Positions 1-10,380 of a DNA stretch of 64,000 nucleotides are shown in pieces (position 1 is the first letter of the stretch; every line of letters starts with the position of its first letter). This DNA is from Euonymus europaeus (lineage: Eukaryota > Streptophyta > Magnoliopsida > Celastrales > Celastraceae), in contig OY756961.1 in assembly GCA_963580455.1 (NCBI GenBank), positions 19,697,001 through 19,761,000 of the forward strand. The letters run 5' to 3'. The notes below the pieces were generated by a model. That model saw nothing but the letters and a program-made list of their open reading frames with translations. It did no database searches and had not been told where the DNA came from. A program made the translations under genes and the position numbers.

Positions 1-155
1 TATTATTCAATATGGTAGTATTTTTTTACTTTACAATAGTTGTTTCAAGATACAATGAAACAACACATAATTGATTAAATATTTGACCTTATGCACATAG
101 AAAGAACCACCAAGAATGCCCAAAATAACAAAATGTGAACAAAGTGCTTTGAATT

Positions 156-365
156 CTATTTTGTGGGAAATAGAATCCAAATTAAGTTTTTGGTACTTAA
201 GAACTTTTGAGATGATTTCAAAACAATCTCTTGGATTGGTCTATCTAAGAACAATATCACAAGTCTTGTGAAGGGAAACACAGGAGTTAACATGTTTGTC
301 ATGGGAACAATGTTTCTGATTCCAACACTTGCAACAACAGGTAGTCCTCTGATAGGAGCAGCCAT
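156..365 (-). pseudogene. Downstream half of a coding exon split by a Copia insertion
   Basis: An open minus-strand frame runs away from the Copia left end and begins just inside the duplicated target (361-365). It continues the frame seen at 9411-9515: with one copy of the 5-bp target removed, the two stretches read through without a shift or stop, giving a junction around ...RGVA-APIRGLPVV. The reading stays open for about 65 codons toward the window start, but I cannot fix where the exon ends and the last 20-30 codons may be intron. I do not recognise the protein. The rest of the gene would lie before base 1. The gene is on the same strand as VARICOSE and downstream of it. What is seen is a continuous frame across an insertion. 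That it was a real gene is inference. Confidence 0.45.
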
Positions 366-797
366 TGATATTCAGGTTTGCGCATCTGTTCGCGACTCTG
401 CTCCTTAAGTTTTGCTCTCAGCCATGCTACAGGGATGACTTTGTGTATTGGATCATTTGTTGTTGCTTATTTAGTTAAATGGACTAGACCTTCACATTAT
501 TGGGTTATCTTAGTTGGTGCATGTTGGGCTCTCTTTAGTCTATTAGTTGTTTTTGACTGTTTTAGTCAAATATTACTACATTTATTGATTCTATCTATCA
601 TATTCTCATGACCGTTGCGGTATCTATGTATATACATTAGCTCTTTGTAATTTGTAATTCAAGCTAATGAATATACAATATTTCTTGGCTACTTCTCTCT
701 CTATGTTGCTGCTTCTGCTTCTGCTTCTTCTTCTTCTTCCTTCTTCTCATCACTACTAATCTCTTGTCTCTACCACCTACAAGTACAAAATATTTCA
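366..797 (+). repeat. Left (5') LTR of the Copia element
   Basis: The repeat starts TGATATTC and ends ATATTTCA, matching 8996-9410 along its length. The match is clearest in the shared blocks around 440-600 and 640-700. It ends with a CT-rich tract (about 695-775) that varies in repeat number between the copies. TG...CA ends are present. Confidence 0.85.
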
Positions 798-809
798 TGG
801 TATCGAAGC
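798..809 (+). promoter_or_regulatory. Primer-binding site, initiator tRNA-Met type
   Basis: TGGTATCGAAGC abuts the left LTR. It differs at two central positions from the common plant Copia site TGGTATCAGAGC, which pairs with the 3' end of initiator methionine tRNA. The position directly after the LTR end fixes the LTR boundary. Confidence 0.75.
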
Positions 810-2126
810 GATGGATCCGAACAACATTTCAGTTACAAACACACACAAATATAGTTTCAGAAGTACTTTTTAAACCTACAAATTATATGAGAAATATTCA
901 AAATGCATCAGCAGCTATGACATATATTGGTCAGACAGTGGCTAACAATTTTGTGCCCTCCACCAACCCTTTCTCTACCACCTCTTTCTCTACTACCTCT
1001 TTCTCTACTAATCCATTTTGGTCTAGTTTACTCCCAATTCTACCAACACCTATCACTCCCATTGTCTCTTCAAGACCACCCATTTCCACGCAAACCATTG
1101 TTATTCCACCTCAACCCCACAAGTACCCTTTCAATCATCCTTTCACATTTCTACCTAGTGATTTTGCTATTAGCAGATTAATTTCTCTATAACTTAGAGA
1201 AAATAATTTTCAAGTTTGGAGTTGTCAAATTAAAAATGCTTTAGCAGCACGAAATAAATTGGGTTTCATAAATGGTAACCTAGTGGTCCCTGCTAAATAT
1301 GATCCTACTCATCAACTTTGGAAACAAGGAGATAGTCTCATCAAATCTTGGCTCACAAACTGTGTCTCTCCAGTTATTTCTATAAGCATCTAAGACTAGA
1401 GTACTACTAGAGAGCTATAAATGGACTGCAAGAGCCGATATTCAGTCGTAAATCAAATGAGGGTCTTTGAGATATTCATAGATCTCGCCACCATCAAGAA
1501 AGGTTCATTATCTATTACAGATTATTTTTCCAGAATCAAAACTCTTTGGAATGAACTTCAGGAGTATCAGAAACTCCCTTCTACATTTGGCGCTGATGTG
1601 ATCCAGCACTTACTCGCCAAGAAAGATAATCAAAGGCTTATCTAGTTTCTTATGGGCCTTTACAGTCATGTAATCAGTCAAGTTCTCATGATGGATCCCA
1701 TTCCATATTTTCAACGAGTTTTCAACAGGCCTTACAAGAAGAAAAGAAGCAAAAGATGACTCTACTCAACAAACCCATCATATAAGATGCTCAAGCTAGG
1801 CCTTCAGGGAAAAAATTACCCTACACCTACCAGCAATTACAAGCCTCAGTGCAAAGTCAATTCCACAGAGCCACAGGCAAAGACCAATACCTATGGTAAG
1901 GAGGCTATGTATTGCACTCATTGCAAGAGAAATAACTGTAACACTGATAAGTGTTTTAAGTTGCATAGTTATCCTCCCAAAGAGACCAAATGGTAGACAT
2001 TACTCTACTAATCAAGTCATCACTCAATATGTTCCTTCTCAAGGTCCACATGCATATATTACCTGCAACCAATGTGAACAGATTATTGCTTTCTTAAGGA
2101 ACAATGCTCATAAAAAGTCTAATGTT
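810..2126 (+). pseudogene. Copia gag relic (several frames)
   Basis: Gag-like coding is spread over different frames. At about 1195-1390 there is a stretch resembling the Copia gag N-terminal domain (NNFQVWSCQIKNALAARN and following). Further gag-like sequence lies at 1421-1645. A nucleic-acid-binding knuckle lies at about 1909-1960, reading CTHCKRNNCNTDKC, where the usual CX2CX4HX4C histidine is replaced by cysteine. Stops and shifts separate these blocks, so no gag protein can be made. The region ends where the nested insertion begins. Confidence 0.7.
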
Positions 2127-3680
2127 GGACCATAGGTCCTACATTTGTGTTTTGGTGCAAAAATATTTAATGTGTTATTTGATTGTGCTCATATTTAAAT
2201 GAATTTGGATAAAGCATGAAATCATTATGATAATTGATTTAAGCATCATTATATATCATTTGTAATCATGTTTGATCATATTTGATATGAATTGGATGAA
2301 TTGAGACTTGTTCATTTTCGAAATTCAAAAAACTACTCAAACATCACATTATGTACTTATTGGTTGAATAGTCATAACTTCTTCATACAATCTACAAATG
2401 ACTTGATTTTTATTCTAAAAAATTATTAAGACATAGGGGGAACATTTCTCATTTTCATAGTATGAATCAATTTTGAGTGAAATTTTTTTGATGTCTCTGC
2501 CGAAGTTAGTATAACTGTGCAGATAGGATATATCATTGTTAGAGATTACTTGATGAAATTGAGTAACTAATTGAACTCAAATAGCTGTGAAATTTTGTGT
2601 GAAAATTTAAATATATATGAAATGTGTTATGTCGTTAGTAACAATTTAATATAATCTTATAACTGTACAAATAATATATAATTGACAAGTAAAAGTCGAT
2701 CCCACAAGGAGTGATACTAATAAATATACAACCTAACACTTGAATATAATTTACACATAATAGTAAAGGGGGGGTTTAAATCTTATAACATAGAATAAAA
2801 CAAACACATTAGTATTAAAAATAAGAATATTAAGTGAAGAGTTTCAATTTCTAAAAATCCTTGCTAGGACTCACTATCCACCACAAAACAATCAAACAAT
2901 TTATAAGAAATGGTAGATTGAAATTTTCAACAAGTATATGATGACAACATTCACAACAAGGTCATGGTCAAACTCAAGTTGTATGATTCTCTCTTAGGTG
3001 CATGTACAGTGCATGGTGTTTACCTCAGTACGTGTATTCTTAATTGAAATCTAGCATGGTATTTGCATCAATTAACAATTAAAAACCCAATAAGAGAAAA
3101 GAGAATATGAATGTTACAAAAATCCTAATACATGGTGTTTGTACTTAGATATTCAAGAATTGATTTTTCATAATTCGTTTAACCAAATTATATGTTGCAA
3201 ATAAGAACATATTCAACAAGGTAATTGATCTTGCTCTACAACAATTAACTCTAATACATGTTTCAAAGTTAGCTAATCAAAGAAACAAAAATATTAGAAT
3301 TCAAATAACATGGAAAAATCAAAATCATCATTCTTATAAGAAAATTTGCAATCCACACCACACAACTTATATAATTGAAATCATGTTTAGGGCTTCAAAG
3401 TTAAGCCCTAACTACAAAAGTTTAATTATACATAATCAAGCAAAATATAAAACATAAGAAATACAAGCTAAGGAATACAACCCTTTTTCTCCTTCTTTGT
3501 TCTTCCTCCAAAAGATTTCTTCTTCTTGCTTTGTTTCTTCAATTCTTCAAATCTTGGAATTTTGGAATTTTGGAATCTTGAAATCCTCTCCATCATCAAA
3601 GACCTCATTTCCTTTTATAGACAAAATATTATGTAAATATCATGATATTTTAAATATAAATATAATAAAATAAAAAATAT

Positions 3681-3770
3681 CACACATATAAATATTATAC
3701 AAATAAATATCACACATATAAATATTATACAAATAAATATCACACATATAAATATCATGATATTTATTTA
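3681..3770. repeat. 30-bp tandem repeat, three copies
   Basis: Units starting CACACATATAAATATTATAC begin at 3681 and 3711, with a third, diverging copy at 3741. The array sits in the nested insertion. Confidence 0.85.
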
Positions 3771-5538
3771 GGCAAATGATGGTGATGTCATGAATGACAT
3801 ATTTTTACTTATAGATAAAGAATTTCACAATTGCTTAGGTTAAATGACAAGGAAGCAAAATTTCATTTAAAATAATAAAGTGATGCCCAAAATAATATTT
3901 GGAGATTAATGCACAAATACATCACTTTAAACCTTAATCATTTATAAATGCCTATATGTAATCAATTTTAGAATGTATATTCTGGCACTTATCAAAATGA
4001 TTTGTCATGTGTTTAGTTAAATTTTATTGAGCTTATATCATATTGATTGACGTATGTGCAAGCATTGAAGCTCTTAGAGCTTACAAGCAACAATGAGGTG
4101 ATTGTCACCTATTTCTTTGTAGGTGCAATTAATTGAATATCTTGAGCTTATTTGGAGTATTATGAAGCTGATTTTATTGAGAAAATTTATATATTTATTT
4201 GTTGAAATTTAATTGGTCAAGTTTGAGCATGATCAAATCTATTTGTGAAAAAGTTTGACTTCTCATGAGTAAGTATTAGTTCCAGGTGTCTGAATTGAAT
4301 ATTGTTTCTAGAGAATTCCTTTTTCAAGCTTATAGAAATCCTCCTATGCGCTTTGTACCAAGAATTCAAAAGAAATTTCAAGTTTAATATGATTGGTCAA
4401 CATTGTGGCAACATTTACTTCTTGGGGGACAAATGAGAGAGAAATGATTGGAAAATTGTTCCTTGTGCCATAATCTAGAAAGGTTTTTTTGGCATGGTTT
4501 GAGCATGACTTTCATTATCAAGAAGAAATTATTGGTGCAACCAAACAAGCCTAAGCCAAAGAAGATATTTTTACACAAAAATTTTCAATGGCTCTATTAT
4601 GAATGATGGATATTTATTTGGTTTAAATTAAAGAAGGGTCCAAATTAAAAGAAGAAGGAAGGGTCAAGATCAAGATTTAATTTTCATCAAACAGCCAAGA
4701 TAATTTTGTCTTGGAAAGAAGTGAAGGGTTTGGCTTGGGTTGGAAGATGGAACAACATTTGAAAAAATTGGCCAAGTGTTTGAGCTTCAATTTCTCTCCA
4801 CATCACTTCTTGATTCAAGCTTCTTTCTAGAGATCTTTTGCCAAAAATATGATTACCATCAAGCTATCATCTTCCTACTTAAAAGAGAGATCCAAAAATC
4901 CATCAAGAACCTGTTATTCTTCATCTTACCTGTGGGATCATATTCGGTTAATCTTGAGTGGTGGTTCAACAAAACTTCTCCTAATCTCATATATATCCTC
5001 TTGAGAGCTTTGTGTGAATTGTGATTGCAACATATTGAGCTTATTCTTAACCTACCCGTGAGCATCATCTCTAGTTCTCGAGTGTTTCTTAACCAAAATA
5101 GCATTGAGCTAATCTTGAGAGAACTTTGTGCCTAAACACTTGTAAGGTTCCTTTGTTGGACAAAACCTTGTGAGGTTGTGATAAGTTTGGGGTAAAACTT
5201 GGAGAAACCCTAGTTCCCGGTTATCTTGAAACCTTGGTTGTAAGAGTTCGGATTAGCTTGCCTAAAACCCTAAGTTGTTGGTGTATTTGGAAAATCATCA
5301 TCCATTGATGGATTTGAAAATCCTAAACTCTTGGGCTTAGGTAGTGGACATAGGAGGAAGAACTCTCTGAACCACTACATATCCTTGAACACTTTATTTT
5401 TACTTGTTTTTCATGATTTTGTGTGTTGGAAATTTTCTAGAGATTGTTAATTGCATTAGAGGAGGTTTTTCTAAACGATTAGGACACGCACTTTTGATTG
5501 TTAATTTTTCTGGAAGATTAATCTATCTGTGCATATTT

Positions 5539-5826
5539 CATATAGCTAGACTTTGAACTTTAATCTAAATTTTTTATATAGTGTTCATAAGGTGTTGTGA
5601 TATTTCATACCAAATTTTGTTACATTTCCACTTGAATTGCTAGGTCGAATGGCTTTTATCCAATTGGTGTGCAAATTTGATTTGAACACTAATATGTTCG
5701 AGTGTTGTTCATATAGCTAGACCTTGAATTTTGATCTTTTGATATTTCATACCAAAATTCACTACTTTCCGACTACAATTTCTAGGGTTAAATAGTTTTT
5801 ATCCAAGTGGGGTGCAAATTTGTATT
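5539..5826. repeat. Diverged direct duplication, about 171-bp spacing
   Basis: CATATAGCTAGAC(T/C)TTGAA occurs at 5539 and 5710. Each copy is followed by a GATATTTCATACCAAA block and then a TTTTATCCAA block ending in GTGCAAATTTG. The copies are clearly diverged. No function is implied. Confidence 0.7.
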
Positions 5827-5969
5827 TATTGACATTGTGTTGTGATTTTTGTGTGTTTATTAACTAGCTATTAATTATATATTGTATCACATATTGCGAA
5901 AATTAGTATGTTACTTGACATTCGATAATTAATTGAAAAGGGGTGCACCCCCCCCCCCCAAAGGATGTT

Positions 5970-8890
5970 AACTTGAACATCAAGGTAACATCCATTAGAG
6001 GATATAGTTCCCTGGATTATTGATAGTGGTGCTTCATATCATGTTGCTTGTAATTTTTCATTTCTTCGTACCTATCATGCTACAAGCAATTCTTATGTTC
6101 ACTTACCCAATAGGTAAACCCACCACATCACTCATATAGGCACGATCAACCTCACAGAAACTATAATTCTTCATGATATTTTAGTTATCCCTAACTTCAA
6201 TTTTAATTTGATTTTAGTAAATAAACTCATTAGAGATAATAAACATGATATTGATTTTATTCAGGGCACATGTGAACTGCAATATCCAATCACATTGAAG
6301 AAAATTGGGGTAGATGTGCTCAATAAAGGTTTCTACTTATTCAAAGGAGGAAAAGCAGAAAACCTGGAGGATTCTGGTCATGTCAATTATGTTGTAGGAA
6401 ATAGGGTTTGGCACATAAGACTTGGCCACCCATCTATTCGTGTATCTAAGTTACTTCCACTGCACATTAAGGGCACATTCCTGACTGTACTAAGCGTCTC
6501 TTAGGTAAAATGAAAAGAAAACCTTTTTCTATTAGTATACTCATTCTAAAGCGTGTTTTTGATTTGGTGCACATGGATATATGGGGCCCTAATTCTACAC
6601 CATCTATTGAAGGATACAAATATTTTCTCACCATAGTTGATGATTTTTTTTAGGATGACCTGGTTGTATCTAATGCACTCCAAGGATCAAACCAGAACTT
6701 GTATTAAAGGCTTCATTAATCAAATCAAAACCTAGTTCAATACACCTATTAAAATTCTTAGGACTGACAATGGAAAAAAAAATTCATAGATGAGTATTTC
6801 ATTAATGAGGCATCATACATTAAACATCTTGTCCACATACCCCACAACAAAATGGTGTTGTGGAGCAAAAACACTAACACATCCCTAATGTCTAGGAATT
6901 TAAAAATACAAAGTGGCTTAGATAAAAAATTATGGTCTTTATTTGTTCAAACTGCAGCTCATCTTATTAATAGATTACCTACCAGAATTCTAGACAACAT
7001 ACACCCTTTCAGATTCACTATAACAAAGAAGTCGACTATACTTATTTTTGAACTTTTGGCTATTTTTTTGTAGCCAAAACAAACAGACATTCCACTTTTA
7101 AGTTTAATCCTGAAGTTGTTCCCTGTGTGTTTCTTGGTTATCCTACATGCACTAAAGGCTATAAGCTACTAGACTTAATAACACATGACATCTTTATTTA
7201 CAGAGATGTTCATTTCAAGGAAGATGAATTTCCTTTCAAAACAAGCACATATTCTGCACCCAATCAGCACTCATCAGACACCACTTCTCTTCTTACACCA
7301 CAACATTACACAGAACACACCACCATCATAAACACTCCAAGAATAAGAAGAATATCTACTTACCTAGATCAATATCATTATGATGTTGCTTCTCTTCAGG
7401 TCACCATTTCTCTCGAGTATCAACACTTCTTGGCAACAATCATTAGACAAAAGGAACCAAACAGATATAAAGATGATATTAATGATCCACAGTGGGTAAA
7501 GGCAATGGATTTAGAAATGGAAGCACTACAAGCCAATGATACTTGAGAACTTACCACATTGCCTAAAGATAGGAAAGCAAGAGGCTGTAAGTGGATTTAC
7601 AAAATAAAATATAACTCAGATGGTTCTATTGAGAGGTACAAGGCTCGACTTGTCTCTCAAGGTTATAATCAAAGTGAAGGCTATGATTATCATGAAACCT
7701 TTGCTCCATTAGTGAAAATCACCACAGTGAGAATTTTCTTAGCACTTGCTAATATGAATGATTGGCATATGTACAATTTAGATGTTCATAATGCTTTTCT
7801 CAATGGGTATTTAGAGGAAGAGGTATATATAAAAATACCTCCTGGTTATGAGACTCCTTCTAAAGGTCAAGTATGTAGATTAAAAAAATTCATTTATGGC
7901 TTGAAGCAAGCTTCAAGACAATAGAATGTTAAGTACGAAAAGGAATTACTTGATTTTGGATTCATCCAAAGTAAAACTGATTATTCCTTATTTTTTATAA
8001 CCACCAAGGCAAGGCAAGTCCTTTTTGCTACTTTATGTTGATGACATGGCTTTTGAACGGACCAATTTGTCATTACTCCATGAAATTAAATCCTATATAG
8101 ATACATGTTTCAAGATCAAGGATTCAGGTCCTTTAAAATACTTTCTAGGTCTTGAAATTAACAAAACTTCTTCAGGTTTACATATAGGTCAACAAAAATA
8201 TGCCTTTGATTTAGTGCAAGATTCTAATTTACTAGATGCTAAACCTATTCAATCTCCCATTGACACCAACACTAAATTATCTGTAAATCAATGTAAATTA
8301 TTGGAAGAACCTTTAAAATATAGGAGATTAGTTGGTAGGTTAATGTATCTTACTTTAAGACGACCTGACATTACATACACAATAAACGCACTGAGTCAAT
8401 TCATGCATAGACCTACTGATATTCATCTTAATATTGCTAACCGTGTTCTTGAGTGCATAAAGGCACCCTAGGTTTTGCTCTCTTTTATCTTGCAAGTACT
8501 ACTATGCAGGTATAAGGATTCTGTGACTCGGATTGGGCAGCTTGTTTGGATACACGCAGGTTAGTGACAAGCTATTGTATCAAACTAGGCGATGCACTTA
8601 TTTCATGGAAATCAAAAAAAGTAAAAGACTCTTTCTAGATCCTCCGTTGAAGCAGAGTGTCGAGCCACTGTATGTGCGACCAGTGAAGTGACCTGGATTC
8701 ACCATTTATTCAAAGAACTTCAACTACGACTCACATACCCCATGCATTTGTATTGAGACAATAAGGCTGGAATTCATATTGCCACCAATATGGTATTTCA
8801 TGAGTGTACCAAACATATAGAGCTTGATTTACTTTTACAAGAGAAAAGATTCAAGATGGCATGGCAAAATTGACTCACCTTCGTACGCAA
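5970..8890 (+). pseudogene. Copia pol relic: protease, integrase, RT, RNase H
   Basis: Domains follow Copia order. Protease DSGAS is at about 6022. The GAG-pre-integrase motif (WHIRLGHPS) is near 6410. Integrase core remnants (HMDIWGP near 6570 and RTDNGK near 6760) follow. RT is in two pieces, 7559-7924 with [10 protein letters not shown] and about 8013-8471 with LYVDD (TATGTTGATGAC at 8034-8045). RNase H remnants are near 8525-8600 ([11 protein letters not shown]). At least a dozen stops or shifts separate the pieces. The integrase-before-RT order distinguishes it from the Ty3/gypsy elements elsewhere in the window. Confidence 0.85.
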
Positions 8891-8986
8891 GATCAACCCA
8901 GTGATCTCCTCAACAAATCGTTTGCTGTGTTGCGTATCCAACATCTGCTCGCCAAGCTGGCCATTGTTGACACCCACGCTCAGCTT

Positions 8987-8995
8987 GATGGGGGA
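8987..8995 (+). promoter_or_regulatory. Polypurine tract of the Copia element
   Basis: GATGGGGGA lies directly before the TG that opens the right LTR, the standard site for plus-strand priming. Confidence 0.75.
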
Positions 8996-9410
8996 TGATT
9001 TCCAAGTTCCGCTCCTTAGGTTTTGCTCTCCGCTATACGATAGGGATGACTTTGTGTATTCGGTCATTTGTTATTGCTTAGTTAAATGGGCTGGACCTTC
9101 ACATTATTGGGTTATCTTAGTTGGTGTATGTTGGGCTTACATTAGTCTATTAGTTATTTTTTACCGTTTGAGTCAAATATTACTGCATTTATTGATTCTA
9201 TCTGTTATGTCCTCATGACCGTTATGGTATATGTATATATGTATGTATATGTATATATGTATTAACTCTTTGTAATTTGTAATTCAAGCTAATGAATATA
9301 TAATATTTCTTGGTTACTTCTCTCTCTATGTTGTTGCTGCTTCTTCTTCTTCCTTCTTCTCATCATTGTTAATCTCGTCTCTACCACCTGCAAGTACAAA
9401 AAATATTTCA
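8996..9410 (+). repeat. Right (3') LTR of the Copia element
   Basis: The repeat starts TGATTTCC and ends ATATTTCA. It matches 366-797. It includes a TATG/TATA-rich stretch (about 9227-9262) that is expanded relative to the left copy, and a shorter CT-rich tract at 9318-9362. Confidence 0.85.
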
Positions 9411-9515
9411 GCCACTCCTCTTGGGTTTGCAACAAAATCAGGAGCATCATCATCACCTCCAATCTGAATGGTGGATATCTCAAAGTTTTCAATGTTCAAA
9501 GTTGGATCCACTTCT
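9411..9515 (-). pseudogene. Upstream half of the coding exon split by the Copia insertion
   Basis: Minus-strand reading starts after a good acceptor (TTTTGTAG, ending at 9516) and gives EVDPTLNIENFEISTIQ followed by an acidic stretch GGDDDAPDF, then meets the Copia right LTR. The frame resumes at 365 on the far side of the element. There is no start codon here, so it would be an internal exon. Upstream exons are not evident between it and VARICOSE. I do not recognise the family. Read straight into the LTR the frame stays open for roughly 25 further codons, so a truncated transcript could still be translated for a short distance. Confidence 0.45.
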
Positions 9516-10380
9516 CTACAAAATCAAATACCAGTAAGTGATCAAAGTAGATCAATTAAATAGAAAATATATCAAAAATTAATAGTTTAATCAAAGCAAT
9601 ATTTACTCTCTTTTTTTATGCTAAGAAATATTTATTCTAATGCAGATTCAATATATTCCAATCTATTGTATATTATAGTCGCACATATAGCATGCAATAA
9701 TAATCAGTTTAATAACAAATTATAAAATGCAAACTCGTAATCGCGGATTTCATACATCTGTAGCTCGTAACTGCTTAAAAGGAATGATATATAACAATTT
9801 ATATATATATATATATATATATATATGCATACGAATATACAAAATTTTAATCTTAGGATGATTGAATATTTAATAGATATGCAATGGAATAGCTGAGCAC
9901 AAATATTGATTTAAATAACCAAAGAAATTGTAGCATGTATTTAATGAGTACAAACGAATTTACAAACATACATTTATGGACAGCTTCATGCAATGTACAC
10001 AAAATAGTAGAAAGTAGTAGAATAGAAGAAAGACCTGTAGAAATAAAAACTGATTTCCCAAAAAAAAAATGCGGAAAATTGAGAATACAAGTGAGATACG
10101 CAAACAGCGAATCTCCTTAAGGTGGTGAAATTATAGAGCTTAAGCTATTGTCTAACATGAAAGAAATAAATAACATCATGTAATGGGGGTGATGTAAAAA
10201 GCGTCCTGAACTATTTTCACAATTTTACAGGCCTTTCCAAGAAGGGGCCGTAAAGAAAAAGAAAAAAAAAGAAGCAGCTAAGAGTCTTAAGACCTTTCAA
10301 GCAACATCAGTGAAACTTTGTACAAACTTCTAACTATATTCTGCACAAAAATTACTACAGATTTAGTTTCAATTTACATT
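9516..10380. other. Spacer between the broken gene and VARICOSE
   Basis: No convincing gene. It contains a (TA)n tract at about 9801-9826 and several A runs. The right end (about 10140-10380) is the expected 3' untranslated region of VARICOSE on the minus strand, but I see no clear AATAAA signal in that orientation. Confidence 0.6.
9800..9826. repeat. (TA)n microsatellite
   Basis: About thirteen perfect TA units. Likely polymorphic in length. Confidence 0.95.

Larger units (their letters stand above)
2127..5964. mobile_element. Nested insertion of unknown class inside the Copia element
   Basis: Copia gag ends near 2126 and Copia protease resumes after about 5970, so roughly 3.8 kb of foreign AT-rich DNA lies between. 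ATGTT occurs at both edges (2122-2126 and 5965-5969), consistent with a 5-bp target duplication, but the ends do not show clear TG...CA or inverted repeats. I see no transposase, RT or other known coding domain. Internal structure includes a 30-bp AT-rich tandem repeat at 3681-3770, a 171-bp-spaced direct repeat at 5539-5826, a G7 run near 2767 and a C13 run near 5949. A phrase around 2698-2715 (GTCGATCCCACAAGG) resembles sequence common in plant LTR elements. It may be a non-autonomous LTR element or a composite of several insertions. Confidence 0.5.
366..9410 (+). mobile_element. Old Ty1/Copia LTR retrotransposon, decayed and carrying a nested insertion
   Basis: A complete but decayed Copia element. 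It has two LTRs (366-797 and 8996-9410), a tRNA-Met-type primer-binding site after the left LTR, gag relics, the Copia domain order protease-integrase-RT-RNaseH, and a purine tract before the right LTR. The flanking 5-bp target is GCCAT on the left and GCCAC on the right, so one base has changed since insertion. The LTRs differ in length (432 and 415 bp) and at many positions, which marks it as much older than the two elements further right. Coding frames are broken by many stops and shifts, so it cannot be autonomous. An unrelated 3.8-kb insertion sits between gag and protease. Confidence 0.9.

Noticed and set aside
4740..5104. Overlapping plus and minus ORFs of 80-95 codons in the nested insertion
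   Set aside because: No family motifs, strongly AT-biased composition and no supporting splice sites.
9935..10120. 61-codon plus-strand ORF between the broken exon and VARICOSE
   Set aside because: No recognisable motif, low-complexity, and probably part of the VARICOSE 3' flank.
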